NCBI RefSeq assembly: GCF_900114655.1
Contig: NZ_FOTT01000013.1
Coordinates: 1-64,000, forward strand
From: Candidatus Frackibacter sp. WG13
Lineage (GTDB): Bacteria; Bacillota; Halanaerobiia; Halobacteroidales; Acetohalobiaceae
Direction of reading: 5' to 3'
Length of the DNA: 64,000 nucleotides
Program-made: the position numbers and the translations under genes
In this document: one piece after another, positions 52,933 to 61,642 of the stretch
Position numbering within the stretch: the stretch's first letter is position 1
Layout of the letters: every line of letters starts with the position of its first letter
The notes under the pieces: model-generated
Database searches by the model: none
Told to the model about the DNA's origin: nothing
What the model saw: only the letters and a program-made list of their open reading frames with translations

Positions 52933-55929
52933 ATGAGGCGAAAGGAGAAAGTATATCATAAGTTAAAAGAGGTTTGTTATAATAGATTAAGTTTAGATAA
53001 ACTTAGGAATAGACTAAAAATTGGATTTAGTGCGGGTGATATTGCTGATGAGTTGGGGATTGCTCGCAGTAATGCTAGTCGTGACCTAAATAGCCTCCAT
53101 AAGGAAGGAGAAGTAATTAAGATTACTGGTAAGCCAGTCTATTTTTTAGATAGAGAGTTTGTAGAAGAAGTTAGTGGAGTGATGTTAGAAGAAGAGCATT
53201 TGAAGTTTAGTAGTAGTAAAGAGTTATTTAGAAATAATATACGTCATAAGGGAATTTCTAAGTCAAAGGTGAAGTCGGAGGCAAAAAAAGCTAGTATTAA
53301 CTCGGAAGTAAAATCTAAAGTAGTATCTAAGGATAGATTACAGCCTAAATTTAAGGTTAATTTAAAGAATAAACCTTCTTCAGAAAAAGAAGATTATATA
53401 CTATCCAATTTAATAGGGAATGAAGGGAGTTTAAAGACACAAGTACAACAGGCACAGGCTGCTATTATTTATCCTCCTAATGGGCTTCATACTTTAATTC
53501 TAGGACCAACTGGTGTGGGGAAGACTATGTTTGCTGAATTGATGCATAGGTTTTCTATTGAAACTGAAAGACTAACTAATGATGCACCGTTTGTGTCTTT
53601 TAATTGTGCTGATTATGCTAATAATCCACAACTATTACTTTCACAGCTCTTTGGGTATGCTAAAGGTGCTTTTACCGGAGCGAAACGAGAAAAGGATGGT
53701 CTAATAGAGAAGGCAGAGGATGGAATTCTATTTTTAGATGAGATTCATCGTTTGCCGCCGGAAGGTCAAGAGATGTTATTTTACTTAATCGATAAAGGAT
53801 TATATAGAAAGTTAGGCGAGACAGAAGCTGATAGAAAGATTAACTTATTAATAATTGCTGCGACAACAGAGTCTCCAGAGTCTAGTCTGTTACGGACTTT
53901 TACGCGGCGGATTCCGATGGTTATTGAACTACCTCCTTTATCAGAACGACCTCTAAAAGAAAGGTTACGATTAATAAAAATTTTCTTTCAAGAAGAAGCT
54001 GCTCGTATGAATGCTACTGTAAAAGTGACTAGAGAGGTTCTACGGGCTTTGTTACTATATAATTGTCCGGGAAATATTGGGCAATTGAAGAGTGATATTC
54101 AACTATGTTGTGCGCGGGCTTTTCTAGATCATCTTTCAGGAAATGAGCCAGTAATTAAGATAGGTTTAGATAGATTATCCTCTCATGTTAAGGAAGGAAT
54201 CTTAAAGATTGAAGATAATAGAGTTGAGTTAAGAAATGTTTTGAAGTATATTGGTGATAAACTTATTGTCAATGCTAATTCTGATTTGGGGGAAGGGAAG
54301 GAACATGTTAGCCTTGTAGAAGGATTTGATAATATATATGAAACTCTAGAAAGACAGATGGTAGAGCTAGAAACAAAAGGAATCCAACAACAAGAGATCA
54401 ATAGATTATTAAGTGCTGATATTGATATCTTCTTTAAACGTTTCTTAAATAAATTTAAAGATAAAGAAACTGCTAAAGAAGAAGAGTTAGAAAAGATAGT
54501 GGACAAAGAGATCATTGAGGTCGCTAAGGAGATGCTTGTATTAGCTGAGGGAGAATTAGATAAAGAGCTAGAGAGTAGAATTTTATTTGGTTTGGCGATG
54601 CACCTTAGTGCTACTTTAGAAAGAATTGAAGCAGGTAAAGAGATTAATAATCCTCATTTAGATGAAATTAAAGCTAACCATAAAAAAGAATTTATAGTAG
54701 CTAATAAGATGGTTGACTTGTTAGAGACTAAAGTGGGTATCAATGTGCCTCGTGATGAAGTTGGTTTTATTGCTATGTTTCTATATTCTGGCCTTGAAGA
54801 AGGTGAAGAACAGGGGAAAGTAGGGATAGTAGTAATTACTCATGGCAGTGCAGCAGCTACTTCTATGGCTGATGTAGCTAATACTTTACTCAATGCTGAC
54901 CATGCTGTCGGTGTTGATATGCCCTTAGAAAGAAGTCCTGAAGAGATATTAGAGATAGTTAAAGGTGTCGTTAACGATGTAGAGCAAGGAAAAGGTATAT
55001 TATTGTTAGTAGATATGGGTTCACTGATTACTTTTGGTGAAATTCTTTCTAAAGAGTTAAAGATTCCGATTAGAACTGTAGATTTAGTTAGTACACCGAT
55101 GGTATTAGAGGCTACTCGAAAAGCAGTTTTTACCGAAGTTACTTTAGACGAATTAGCAGAAACAGTTGAAGATATGAGCTCTTTTTCGGGACGATTAGGA
55201 GTAAATAAGTTAGGGGAGAGTGAGACAGGTCAGGAAGAAAAGGTTATTTTAGCAGTATGTATGACCGGTCAAGGAAGTGCTATTAAGCTAAAGAAATTAA
55301 TTACAGAGTCGATTCCGCTAATTAAAGAGAAGAAGATAAAAGTCTTAACTATTAGTATTAATAGATTAGAAAAAAATAAAGATTACATTAATCAGATTAT
55401 GGAAGAGAAGGATGTCTTAGCAATTGTAGGTACTTTTGACCCGCAAGTAAAGGAAGTACCATTTATTTCATTACAGAGTCTCTTAGCAAGGCAAGGTATC
55501 AAAGAATTACAGAATTTAATTAAGGCTAAAATAACCGTTGTTAATCAAGAGAATAAAGAAGTAAATGAAATTTATGATAGAATAGAAGATACATTTAATC
55601 ATTATTTGAAATTTGTCAATCCTAGGCTAGTACTAACAGCAATTAAAGATTTAATTAGTAAGCTAGAAATTAGTCTGAATATTAAACTAGATAAAGAGGT
55701 AAAAGTGGGTTTAATTATGCATCTAGGTTGTACTATTGAAAGATTAATTAAAGGAGAAGAAATAGAAATTTCTGAAGAAGAGTTGATTGAGATAGATAGA
55801 ATTAAGGAAGAAAATAAAGAAGAGATTAAGATTATAGCAAATAAGATAAGAAATATAGAAGATGAATTTAATATTAGGTTCCCTTTAAGTGAATTAGCTT
55901 ATGTAATGAAGATAATTAAGCATAATTAG
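52933..55929 (+). CDS. LevR-type sigma-54-dependent PTS regulator
   Basis: A 998-residue enhancer-binding regulator with PTS control domains. N-terminal helix-turn-helix (about 25-65), Lys/Ser-rich linker, AAA+ sigma-54 interaction domain (Walker A GPTGVGKT near 191-198, the sigma-54 contact motif GAFTGA near 246), then PRD1 with H557, EIIA-Man-like domain with H637 in ITHGSA, EIIB-like domain with C776 in VCMTGQGSA, and PRD2 with H930. These sites are phosphorylated by PTS proteins to tune activity. It is the LevR/ManR/CelR architecture and presumably controls the PTS genes that follow. ATG 52933 has AGGGAG upstream. Confidence 0.93.
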   Translation: MRRKEKVYHKLKEVCYNRLSLDKLRNRLKIGFSAGDIADELGIARSNASRDLNSLHKEGEVIKITGKPVYFLDREFVEEVSGVMLEEEHLKFSSSKELFRNNIRHKGISKSKVKSEAKKASINSEVKSKVVSKDRLQPKFKVNLKNKPSSEKEDYILSNLIGNEGSLKTQVQQAQAAIIYPPNGLHTLILGPTGVGKTMFAELMHRFSIETERLTNDAPFVSFNCADYANNPQLLLSQLFGYAKGAFTGAKREKDGLIEKAEDGILFLDEIHRLPPEGQEMLFYLIDKGLYRKLGETEADRKINLLIIAATTESPESSLLRTFTRRIPMVIELPPLSERPLKERLRLIKIFFQEEAARMNATVKVTREVLRALLLYNCPGNIGQLKSDIQLCCARAFLDHLSGNEPVIKIGLDRLSSHVKEGILKIEDNRVELRNVLKYIGDKLIVNANSDLGEGKEHVSLVEGFDNIYETLERQMVELETKGIQQQEINRLLSADIDIFFKRFLNKFKDKETAKEEELEKIVDKEIIEVAKEMLVLAEGELDKELESRILFGLAMHLSATLERIEAGKEINNPHLDEIKANHKKEFIVANKMVDLLETKVGINVPRDEVGFIAMFLYSGLEEGEEQGKVGIVVITHGSAAATSMADVANTLLNADHAVGVDMPLERSPEEILEIVKGVVNDVEQGKGILLLVDMGSLITFGEILSKELKIPIRTVDLVSTPMVLEATRKAVFTEVTLDELAETVEDMSSFSGRLGVNKLGESETGQEEKVILAVCMTGQGSAIKLKKLITESIPLIKEKKIKVLTISINRLEKNKDYINQIMEEKDVLAIVGTFDPQVKEVPFISLQSLLARQGIKELQNLIKAKITVVNQENKEVNEIYDRIEDTFNHYLKFVNPRLVLTAIKDLISKLEISLNIKLDKEVKVGLIMHLGCTIERLIKGEEIEISEEELIEIDRIKEENKEEIKIIANKIRNIEDEFNIRFPLSELAYVMKIIKHN

Positions 55930-55965
55930 CAGAATTATATTGATAACACTTCTGTGATAAACAAA

Positions 55966-56027
55966 TTAATAACTAGATTGCAAGTATAATTAACACGAAT
56001 TTTTGAGCATTAGCAATTAATTATGTA
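55966..56027 (+). repeat. Dispersed ~60-bp intergenic repeat, copy 3
   Basis: Contains CTAGATTGCAAGTATAATTA and later GCATTAGCAATTAATTATG, aligning with copies at 7368 (reverse) and 11978. Arms ATAATTAA / TTAATTAT can pair. It lies between the LevR-type gene and the PTS genes. Confidence 0.55.
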
Positions 56028-56102
56028 AAATCTTTTAATGTAAGATTTATATTTATAGATGGTGGTATTCTTAAGCTAGATTAGCTAAAGCGAGGTGAGA
56101 GT

Positions 56103-56402
56103 ATGAATAATGTCAATATCTTATTAGTATGTAGCTTTGGTATGTCGACTAGTTTATTAGTTAGAACAATGAAAGAAGCAGCAGATGAGAGAAGACTCAA
56201 TGTTGAAGTCAAATCTGTAGGTTCAAGTCAATTAAACGAAGAAGCAGATGATATCGATGTAGTCTTATTAGGACCACAAGTGAGGTATATGCAGGAAAAA
56301 GTTGAGGAGTTAGGGAAACCGGTAAAAGTAATAGATTCGATGACATACGCAGTTGCAGATGGTGACCAAGCGTTGGATGAGGCATTATCTTTGATAGACT
56401 AA
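56103..56402 (+). CDS. PTS lactose/cellobiose-family IIB component
   Basis: A 99-residue cytoplasmic phosphocarrier. The phosphorylated cysteine is C10 in LLVCSFGMSTS, the P-loop-like site of the cellobiose/lactose IIB family. It passes phosphate from IIA to the sugar bound by IIC. It starts the three-gene PTS set IIB-IIC-IIA. ATG 56103 follows CGAGGTGAG. Sugar not fixed by sequence. Confidence 0.92.
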   Translation: MNNVNILLVCSFGMSTSLLVRTMKEAADERRLNVEVKSVGSSQLNEEADDIDVVLLGPQVRYMQEKVEELGKPVKVIDSMTYAVADGDQALDEALSLID

Positions 56403-56427
56403 TTATTATAAGAGGTGATTAAGGTCT

Positions 56428-57768
56428 ATGGAGAAATTATTAAAGTATATAGAAGAGAAGATGATGCCTTATGTGGTAAAGATTATTGAATTTCCGTATT
56501 TAGTTGCGATTAGAGATGCTTTTGTTACTTTTGCTTTACCGATGATCATTGTAGGAAGTTTATTTTTAATTTTAGCATTCCCACCTTTACCCCAAGAGAC
56601 TTCGATTGAACTTCTAAATGAGCTTAGAAAGTTGGCTCTTCTATATAGACCAGTAATGATGGTGCCTTTTCAATTATCATATGGCTTAATGGGCTTCTTT
56701 ATCTCTTTTGGGGTTGCTTATAACTTGGGTGAATATTATAAATTGGATAAGGTCCATTTAGGGATGATTAGTATAGTGGCATTCTTGATAGTGTCATTGC
56801 CTATTGGAGTTAGTGGTCAAGAAGGGATTAAATCGATTGGTGATTTCTCCTTAAGGATTTTACTTAATAATTTAGGTGGTGAAGGGTTATTTGTGGCAAT
56901 TTTGGTTGGGGTCTTAGTTACTGAAATTTTTAAGAAGGTTCAAGAAAGCGGGTTAATGATCGAAATGCCACAAGGAGTTCCACCTCGAGTGACTCATTCT
57001 TTTGAAATTCTTCTACCTGCTTTGATAATTATCACTATATTTTGGTTATTGGAATGGTATATCAGTAGTAATTTTATAATTACTAATTTGCAAGGGGAGA
57101 AGTTACCAGCTACGTTACCACAATTAATAATGCAATTTTTGAAGCCTTTAGTACAAGCTAGTGATACATATATTGCTGCTTTGCTGCAGATATTTTTAAT
57201 GATGTTATTATGGTCAGTAGGGATTCATGGCATGAATATTGTTTCGGCAGTGGCTTATCCTTTTTGGACAGCAGCATTGAGTGATAATATCCAAGCAGCA
57301 GCAGTAGGTGAGCAGTTACCTCATATAGTGACTGAACCTTTCTTTCATATGTATACTCATTTAGGTGGCTCAGGAGCTACATTACCGTTGGTATTCATGC
57401 TATTGAGGTCGCGTTCTAAACAGTTAAAGCAGATAGGCAGGGTCGGTTTATTGCCAGGGATATTTAATATAAATGAACCAATTACTTTTGGAGTTCCTAT
57501 TGCGTTTAATCCATTAATGGTCGTGCCTTTTATCCTGGCTCCATCGGTAATTGTAACGATAAACTATTTAGCAATGAAGATAGGGTTAGTAGCAAAGCCA
57601 ATTGCTCAATTACCATTGACTGTACCAGTGATTATCGGTGGTTTTTTAGCTAATCATTCTATTAGTGGTGCGTTATTACAGGTCTTTGATTTGGCAATTG
57701 CAGCTGTGATCTACTATCCATTCTTTAAAGCATGGGAATTAAAGATGGTAAATAGGGAGGAGGAGTAA
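56428..57768 (+). CDS. PTS cellobiose-family IIC permease
   Basis: A 446-residue membrane permease of the lactose/cellobiose family with around eight to ten transmembrane helices. The conserved sugar-binding regions are LLWSVGIHGMNIVSAVA (about 261-277) and FNINEPITFGVP (about 348-359). It imports and phosphorylates a beta-glucoside, chitobiose or similar disaccharide with the IIB and IIA on either side. No phospho-glucosidase gene is adjacent. ATG 56428 follows AGAGGTGAT. Confidence 0.93.
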   Translation: MEKLLKYIEEKMMPYVVKIIEFPYLVAIRDAFVTFALPMIIVGSLFLILAFPPLPQETSIELLNELRKLALLYRPVMMVPFQLSYGLMGFFISFGVAYNLGEYYKLDKVHLGMISIVAFLIVSLPIGVSGQEGIKSIGDFSLRILLNNLGGEGLFVAILVGVLVTEIFKKVQESGLMIEMPQGVPPRVTHSFEILLPALIIITIFWLLEWYISSNFIITNLQGEKLPATLPQLIMQFLKPLVQASDTYIAALLQIFLMMLLWSVGIHGMNIVSAVAYPFWTAALSDNIQAAAVGEQLPHIVTEPFFHMYTHLGGSGATLPLVFMLLRSRSKQLKQIGRVGLLPGIFNINEPITFGVPIAFNPLMVVPFILAPSVIVTINYLAMKIGLVAKPIAQLPLTVPVIIGGFLANHSISGALLQVFDLAIAAVIYYPFFKAWELKMVNREEE

Positions 57769-57769
57769 T

Positions 57770-58090
57770 ATGAATTTAGAAGAAGTGGCATTGCAGATAA
57801 TTTCTCGTGGAAGTGATGCTCGTAATATCTCCTATCAAGCATTAGCAGCTAGTAAAGCAGGAGATTTTGAGGATGCAAAGAATTTGTTAAATGAAGCAGA
57901 AGAGAAATTACAGGCAGCCCATAAACTACAGACAGAGTTACTACAAAAAAAATTAAATACTAAAGACCCACTTTCTATCCTATTAATTCATGGTCAGGAT
58001 CATTTGATGACTGCTATGGCAGAGAAGAATTTAATTATGGAAATGATAGATTTATATAAAAGATTAAATAACGAAGAGATTGATAAGTAG
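57770..58090 (+). CDS. PTS lactose/cellobiose-family IIA component
   Basis: A 106-residue trimeric helical phosphocarrier. The phosphorylation region is LLIHGQDHLMTA with H74 and H78, the former/latter pair conserved in the LacF/CelC family. It accepts phosphate from HPr. It starts one base after the IIC stop codon, with GGGAGGAGG overlapping the end of IIC. Confidence 0.93.
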   Translation: MNLEEVALQIISRGSDARNISYQALAASKAGDFEDAKNLLNEAEEKLQAAHKLQTELLQKKLNTKDPLSILLIHGQDHLMTAMAEKNLIMEMIDLYKRLNNEEIDK

Positions 58091-58170
58091 AAAAATTAAG
58101 CATATAATAAAGGTAATAGTCAATCCGTCACTAATTTATATAAAGAGACTAAAAGGGTAGAGGTGTTAGA

Positions 58171-59043
58171 ATGAAAAAAAAGATTGCAACTCCTAGTAAG
58201 ACTAAACAGATTTTGAGGCAGAATGAAATTAGGTTAAAGAAGAGTCTAGGTCAAAACTTCTTAGTAGACTATAATATTATTGACAAGATTGCTGCTGGGG
58301 CTGATTTAAATAAAGGGGATTATGTAATTGAAATTGGACCGGGAATCGGATCTTTAACTCAGAAGCTAGCCGAAGAAGCAGAAGAAGTTTGGGCCATCGA
58401 GCTAGATGAAAGGTTAATTTCAATCTTAAAAGATAATTTAAATGCCTATGATAATATTAATTATATTCATGCTGATGCTTTAGAATATGATTTTCAGGGT
58501 TTATTAAATAATTTAGATGGTAGTTCGGTTAAGGTAGTGGCTAACCTTCCGTATTATATTACTACGCCAATCATTATGCGTTTGCTAGAGGAGAGACTAG
58601 ACTTAGATAGAGTAGTAGTGATGGTTCAAAAAGAGGTAGCTGAAAGAATGGTAGCGACTCCAGAGGATGGTAAGGATTACGGGTCGCTGTCTTTGGCTGT
58701 TCAGTACTATTCTGAACCAATAATCTATGCGCATGTACCTAAGAATGTCTTTATTCCTCAGCCAAAGGTTGATTCTGCAGTTGTATCAATGCAGATTAGA
58801 GAAGAACCACCGGTAGAGGTTAAGGATAAGGAACTATTATTTTCTATAATTAAGGCTGCATTTCAGCAACGCAGGAAGACTATTAGAAATTCTTTAAGTA
58901 AAGCAGCTAATATAGATTTAGAGCGTGATTTAGTTGATGCAGCATTAGCAAAGGTGGAGATTGATTCCCGAAGACGTGGTGAAAAGTTAACTTTAGAACG
59001 TTTTGCCGATTTAAGCAATACTATATTTAATCTATTAAATTAA
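58171..59043 (+). CDS. ksgA: 16S rRNA dimethyladenosine transferase KsgA (RsmA)
   Basis: A 290-residue SAM enzyme that dimethylates A1518 and A1519 of 16S rRNA. KKSLGQNFLVD (about 23-33), SAM motif EIGPGIGSLTQKLA (about 55-68), and the catalytic NLPYYITTPI (about 125-134) are intact. A basic start KKKIATPSKTKQILR is normal for Firmicutes. It is positioned before veg as in Bacillus, but with three other genes between. ATG 58171 follows GGTAGAGG. Confidence 0.96.
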   Translation: MKKKIATPSKTKQILRQNEIRLKKSLGQNFLVDYNIIDKIAAGADLNKGDYVIEIGPGIGSLTQKLAEEAEEVWAIELDERLISILKDNLNAYDNINYIHADALEYDFQGLLNNLDGSSVKVVANLPYYITTPIIMRLLEERLDLDRVVVMVQKEVAERMVATPEDGKDYGSLSLAVQYYSEPIIYAHVPKNVFIPQPKVDSAVVSMQIREEPPVEVKDKELLFSIIKAAFQQRRKTIRNSLSKAANIDLERDLVDAALAKVEIDSRRRGEKLTLERFADLSNTIFNLLN

Positions 59044-59062
59044 CCTAAATGGAGGGTAATAG

Positions 59063-59533
59063 ATGAACTTTATAAGTCCTACCGATGGTAAATTAGACTT
59101 TGAAGAGACTTTTGCTAGTATCATTAGATTTGTTAAAGAGGCTCCAACAGCTAATTATCGTCTAATGATAGGTAGTGATTCACAACAAGCTAAAACGGCA
59201 ATCTTTGTAACTACTATTGTTATTTATCGTGAAGGGAAAGGGGCGCGCTTTTATTATAATAAAGAGCAAGTTAAGCCCCAACCTACTTTAAGACAGAAGA
59301 TATATCATGAAACACTAAAGAGCTTACAAGTAGCAGGTAAGGTTGCAGAGAAGATGACTGATGAAGCATTGCTAGATTTGAATATTGAAGTTCATCTTGA
59401 TATCGGGCGTAATGGAGAGACACGGGACTTAATTAAAGAAGTAGTAGGCATGGTAGTAGGTAGTGGCTATGAGGCCAAAATAAAACCATCTGCTTATGGA
59501 GCTTCAAATGTAGCCGATAGATACACAAAATAA
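59063..59533 (+). CDS. YkuK-like RNase H-fold protein (DUF458)
   Basis: A 156-residue protein resembling the YkuK/DUF458 family. RLMIGSDSQQAKTAIFVTTI (about 33-52) supplies the first acidic residue of an RNase H-like core, LDIGRNGETRDLIKEVVGMV (about 112-131) a second, and KPSAYGASNVADRYTK ends the protein as in the family. Nuclease activity is inferred from the fold, not shown. It follows ksgA by 20 bases with GGAGGG before ATG 59063, suggesting co-transcription. Confidence 0.82.
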   Translation: MNFISPTDGKLDFEETFASIIRFVKEAPTANYRLMIGSDSQQAKTAIFVTTIVIYREGKGARFYYNKEQVKPQPTLRQKIYHETLKSLQVAGKVAEKMTDEALLDLNIEVHLDIGRNGETRDLIKEVVGMVVGSGYEAKIKPSAYGASNVADRYTK

Positions 59534-59605
59534 AGGATAACTATTTTTATTGTATTCATAAAGATATACTTAATAGTAGTTAGATTACTGAGGAGGAGAG
59601 AGGTT

Positions 59606-60127
59606 ATGAATAAGACTAAAAAATTAGCTTTAGGTGGCTTATTAATTGCGTTGGTTACTGTATCAACTATGGCAATTAAGATTCCTATGGTTGCTACTAG
59701 TGGTTATATTCATGCTGGAGATAGCATGATTTATTTGGCTGGTGTCCTATTTGGTCCCCAATTTGGATTATTAGCTGCTGGCTTGGGATCATCGTTAGCG
59801 GACTTATTATCAGGATATAGTCATTGGGCGTTACCTACTTTAATTATTAAAGGTTTAGAGGGTTATATTATTGGTAAAATAGCTATCGGAATTGGAAATA
59901 GAAATTCCTCACTAGAAATAAGAGATATAATTGCCGTTTTAGTTGGTGGTGCTTGGATGGTAGTGGGCTATCTTATTGCTGGTGCGATCATAACTAAGAG
60001 TTGGACTGCAGCTTTAGGTAGTATTACAGGTAATATTGGGCAGGCTATTGGTGGAGCAGTAATTGCTTTACCACTTATATATGCTATTTTAAAGACTGAT
60101 TTGATACATAATATAAAAGACAACTAG
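59606..60127 (+). CDS. ECF transporter substrate-binding (S) component
   Basis: A 173-residue membrane protein of about five to six helices. KKLALGGLLIALVTVSTMAI at the N-terminus and GYIHAGDSMIYLAGVLFGP (about 33-51) are typical of S components that capture a vitamin for an energy-coupling-factor transporter. The A, A' and T parts are not in the window. Substrate unknown; no riboswitch precedes it. It is followed by an AIR-synthase-like gene, which may hint at the ligand. ATG 59606 follows GGAGGAGAG. Confidence 0.8.
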   Translation: MNKTKKLALGGLLIALVTVSTMAIKIPMVATSGYIHAGDSMIYLAGVLFGPQFGLLAAGLGSSLADLLSGYSHWALPTLIIKGLEGYIIGKIAIGIGNRNSSLEIRDIIAVLVGGAWMVVGYLIAGAIITKSWTAALGSITGNIGQAIGGAVIALPLIYAILKTDLIHNIKDN

Positions 60128-60156
60128 GTGAATTCTAATGTTGAAAGGTGGTTACT

Positions 60157-61155
60157 ATGCAGGCTGGCAAAATTGACATTAATAATTTAAAGGAATTAGT
60201 TCTAAAACAGATTTCAGCAAATAATAAAGATGTATTAGTCCGCCCTAAGATAGGAGAAGATTCAACAGTTATAGACTTTGGAGAGTTTGTTGCTGTTATG
60301 TCTACTGATCCGATTACTGGTGTGCAAGAGGGGATGGGTAGTTTAGCAGTAAACGTAGCTTGTAATGATATTGCTGCTAATGGAGCAAAGCCAATAGGTA
60401 TTCAAGAGGTTTTACTAGTTCCTCCGGAAACGACTGAAGAGGAGGTAATAGCTATTATTAAAGATATCAATCAAGCAGCTCAAGACTTAGGAATAGATAT
60501 TTTAGGTGGACATACAGAGGTAACGTATATCGTTAGTAAACCGTTAGTGTCGTGTACTGCTATTGGAAAGACAAAAAAAGAGAGTTATATTACATCTTCT
60601 GGTGCTAAAGTAGGAGATGATATTGTAGTTACTAAGTGGGCTGGCTTAGAGGGAACAGCTATTTTAGCTACTGATTATTGCCAAAAGTTATTGAATTTAG
60701 GTGTTGATGCTGAACTATTACAAGCAGGTCAAGCTTTAATTGAAGATTTAAGTGTAATTCCTGAAGGCTTAATCGGTGCTGAACTAAAGGTCAATGCTAT
60801 GCATGATGTGACTGAAGGTGGTCTATATGGTGCATTATATGAATTAACAGAAGCTGCTGAAGTCGGTTTTGAAGTTGAAGAAGAGAAGATTCCTCTTCAT
60901 CCAGCGACTAAAGCGATTGCTAAAGTATTAGAAATTATTCCATATCAATTGATTGGGTCAGGAATGATGCTCTTAACGACTGAACAAGGTAAAGAGCTTG
61001 TAGAAGAATTAAAGCAGAATAATATCGAAGCAACTATCATTGGAAAGATTACAAGTGAAGGCAGAGTAATAATTAATACAGGAGAGAAAGCTAGATTAAC
61101 AGCGGCACCCCAAGATGAACTGTGGAAATTTTTAGCGAATAATCACGATGCTTAA
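60157..61155 (+). CDS. AIR-synthase-fold protein (HypE/ThiL-like)
   Basis: A 332-residue protein of the PurM/HypE/ThiL/SelD superfamily. PKIGEDSTVIDFG (about 30-42) and VMSTDPITG (about 47-55) line the ATP/Mg site, ILGGHTEVTY (about 121-130) and NAMHDVTEGGLYGALYEL (about 216-233) match the HypE side of the family. The C-terminal Cys of HypE is absent, and no hyp genes are near, so it is not the hydrogenase maturation enzyme itself. True function unknown. ATG 60157 is chosen, five bases after AAAGGTGG; GTG 60148 lies in that site. It lies close behind the S component. Confidence 0.78.
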   Translation: MQAGKIDINNLKELVLKQISANNKDVLVRPKIGEDSTVIDFGEFVAVMSTDPITGVQEGMGSLAVNVACNDIAANGAKPIGIQEVLLVPPETTEEEVIAIIKDINQAAQDLGIDILGGHTEVTYIVSKPLVSCTAIGKTKKESYITSSGAKVGDDIVVTKWAGLEGTAILATDYCQKLLNLGVDAELLQAGQALIEDLSVIPEGLIGAELKVNAMHDVTEGGLYGALYELTEAAEVGFEVEEEKIPLHPATKAIAKVLEIIPYQLIGSGMMLLTTEQGKELVEELKQNNIEATIIGKITSEGRVIINTGEKARLTAAPQDELWKFLANNHDA

Positions 61156-61198
61156 TTATTTTAGTATAATATTTATTAAGGCACTGGCGATAATTATA

Positions 61199-61227
61199 TT
61201 GACATATCCTTTAATTTCTGTTATAAT
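61199..61227 (+). promoter_or_regulatory. veg promoter P1
   Basis: TTGACA (61199-61204), 17-base spacer, TATAAT (61222-61227): a full consensus sigma-A promoter. Confidence 0.9.
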
Positions 61228-61238
61228 GTTGTCTTGTC

Positions 61239-61267
61239 TTGACAACTGTTTGTAAATATGTTATAAT
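61239..61267 (+). promoter_or_regulatory. veg promoter P2
   Basis: TTGACA (61239-61244), 17-base spacer, TATAAT (61262-61267). A second full consensus promoter exactly 40 bases after P1. Confidence 0.9.
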
Positions 61268-61304
61268 TCTTTAAGACACTATTATAGATGAAAGGTGGAC
61301 GGGT

Positions 61305-61571
61305 ATGGAGAATAATATTTTAAATCAGATTAAAGACGATTTAGAGTCGTTTGTAGGAAAACAGGTTAGTTTGAAAGCTAATCAAGGAAGAAGAAAGATT
61401 ATCCAAAAAGAGGGAGTCTTAGAAGAAACCTATTCGAATATCTTTGTAGTTAAGGTAGACAATGAACAAACACCAAGAAAAGTGTCTTATAGCTATGCTG
61501 ATGTACTAACAGAAACTGTAGAAATTAAGATAAAAGAGAACAATACAAAAATTGGATGTGTGAGTGTTTAA
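61305..61571 (+). CDS. veg: Veg family protein
   Basis: An 88-residue protein of the Veg (DUF1021) family. DLESFVGKQVSLKANQGRRK (about 12-31) and TYSNIFVVKVD are conserved blocks. In Bacillus Veg is strongly expressed and influences biofilm and spore properties. Two perfect promoters stand before it, as expected for a highly transcribed gene. ATG 61305 follows AAAGGTGG. A terminator closes the unit. Confidence 0.93.
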   Translation: MENNILNQIKDDLESFVGKQVSLKANQGRRKIIQKEGVLEETYSNIFVVKVDNEQTPRKVSYSYADVLTETVEIKIKENNTKIGCVSV

Positions 61572-61577
61572 ATTTCT

Positions 61578-61612
61578 AACACAAGTGATATATATCACTT
61601 GTGTTGTTTTTT
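61578..61612 (+). terminator. Terminator after veg
   Basis: Stem AACACAAGTGATA / TATCACTTGTGTT, then a T-rich tail. Confidence 0.92.
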
Positions 61613-61642
61613 TATTAGCTTTAAGATAGAGGAGGAGGAGTT

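Noticed and set aside
55930-56102. Sigma-54 promoter at the TTGCA word near 55978
   Set aside because: The -24 GG is missing at the required distance.
60157-61155. Calling the AIR-synthase-like gene hypE or thiL
   Set aside because: It lacks the HypE C-terminal cysteine and has no hyp neighbours; a genuine thiL is present at 29077. Left as superfamily only.
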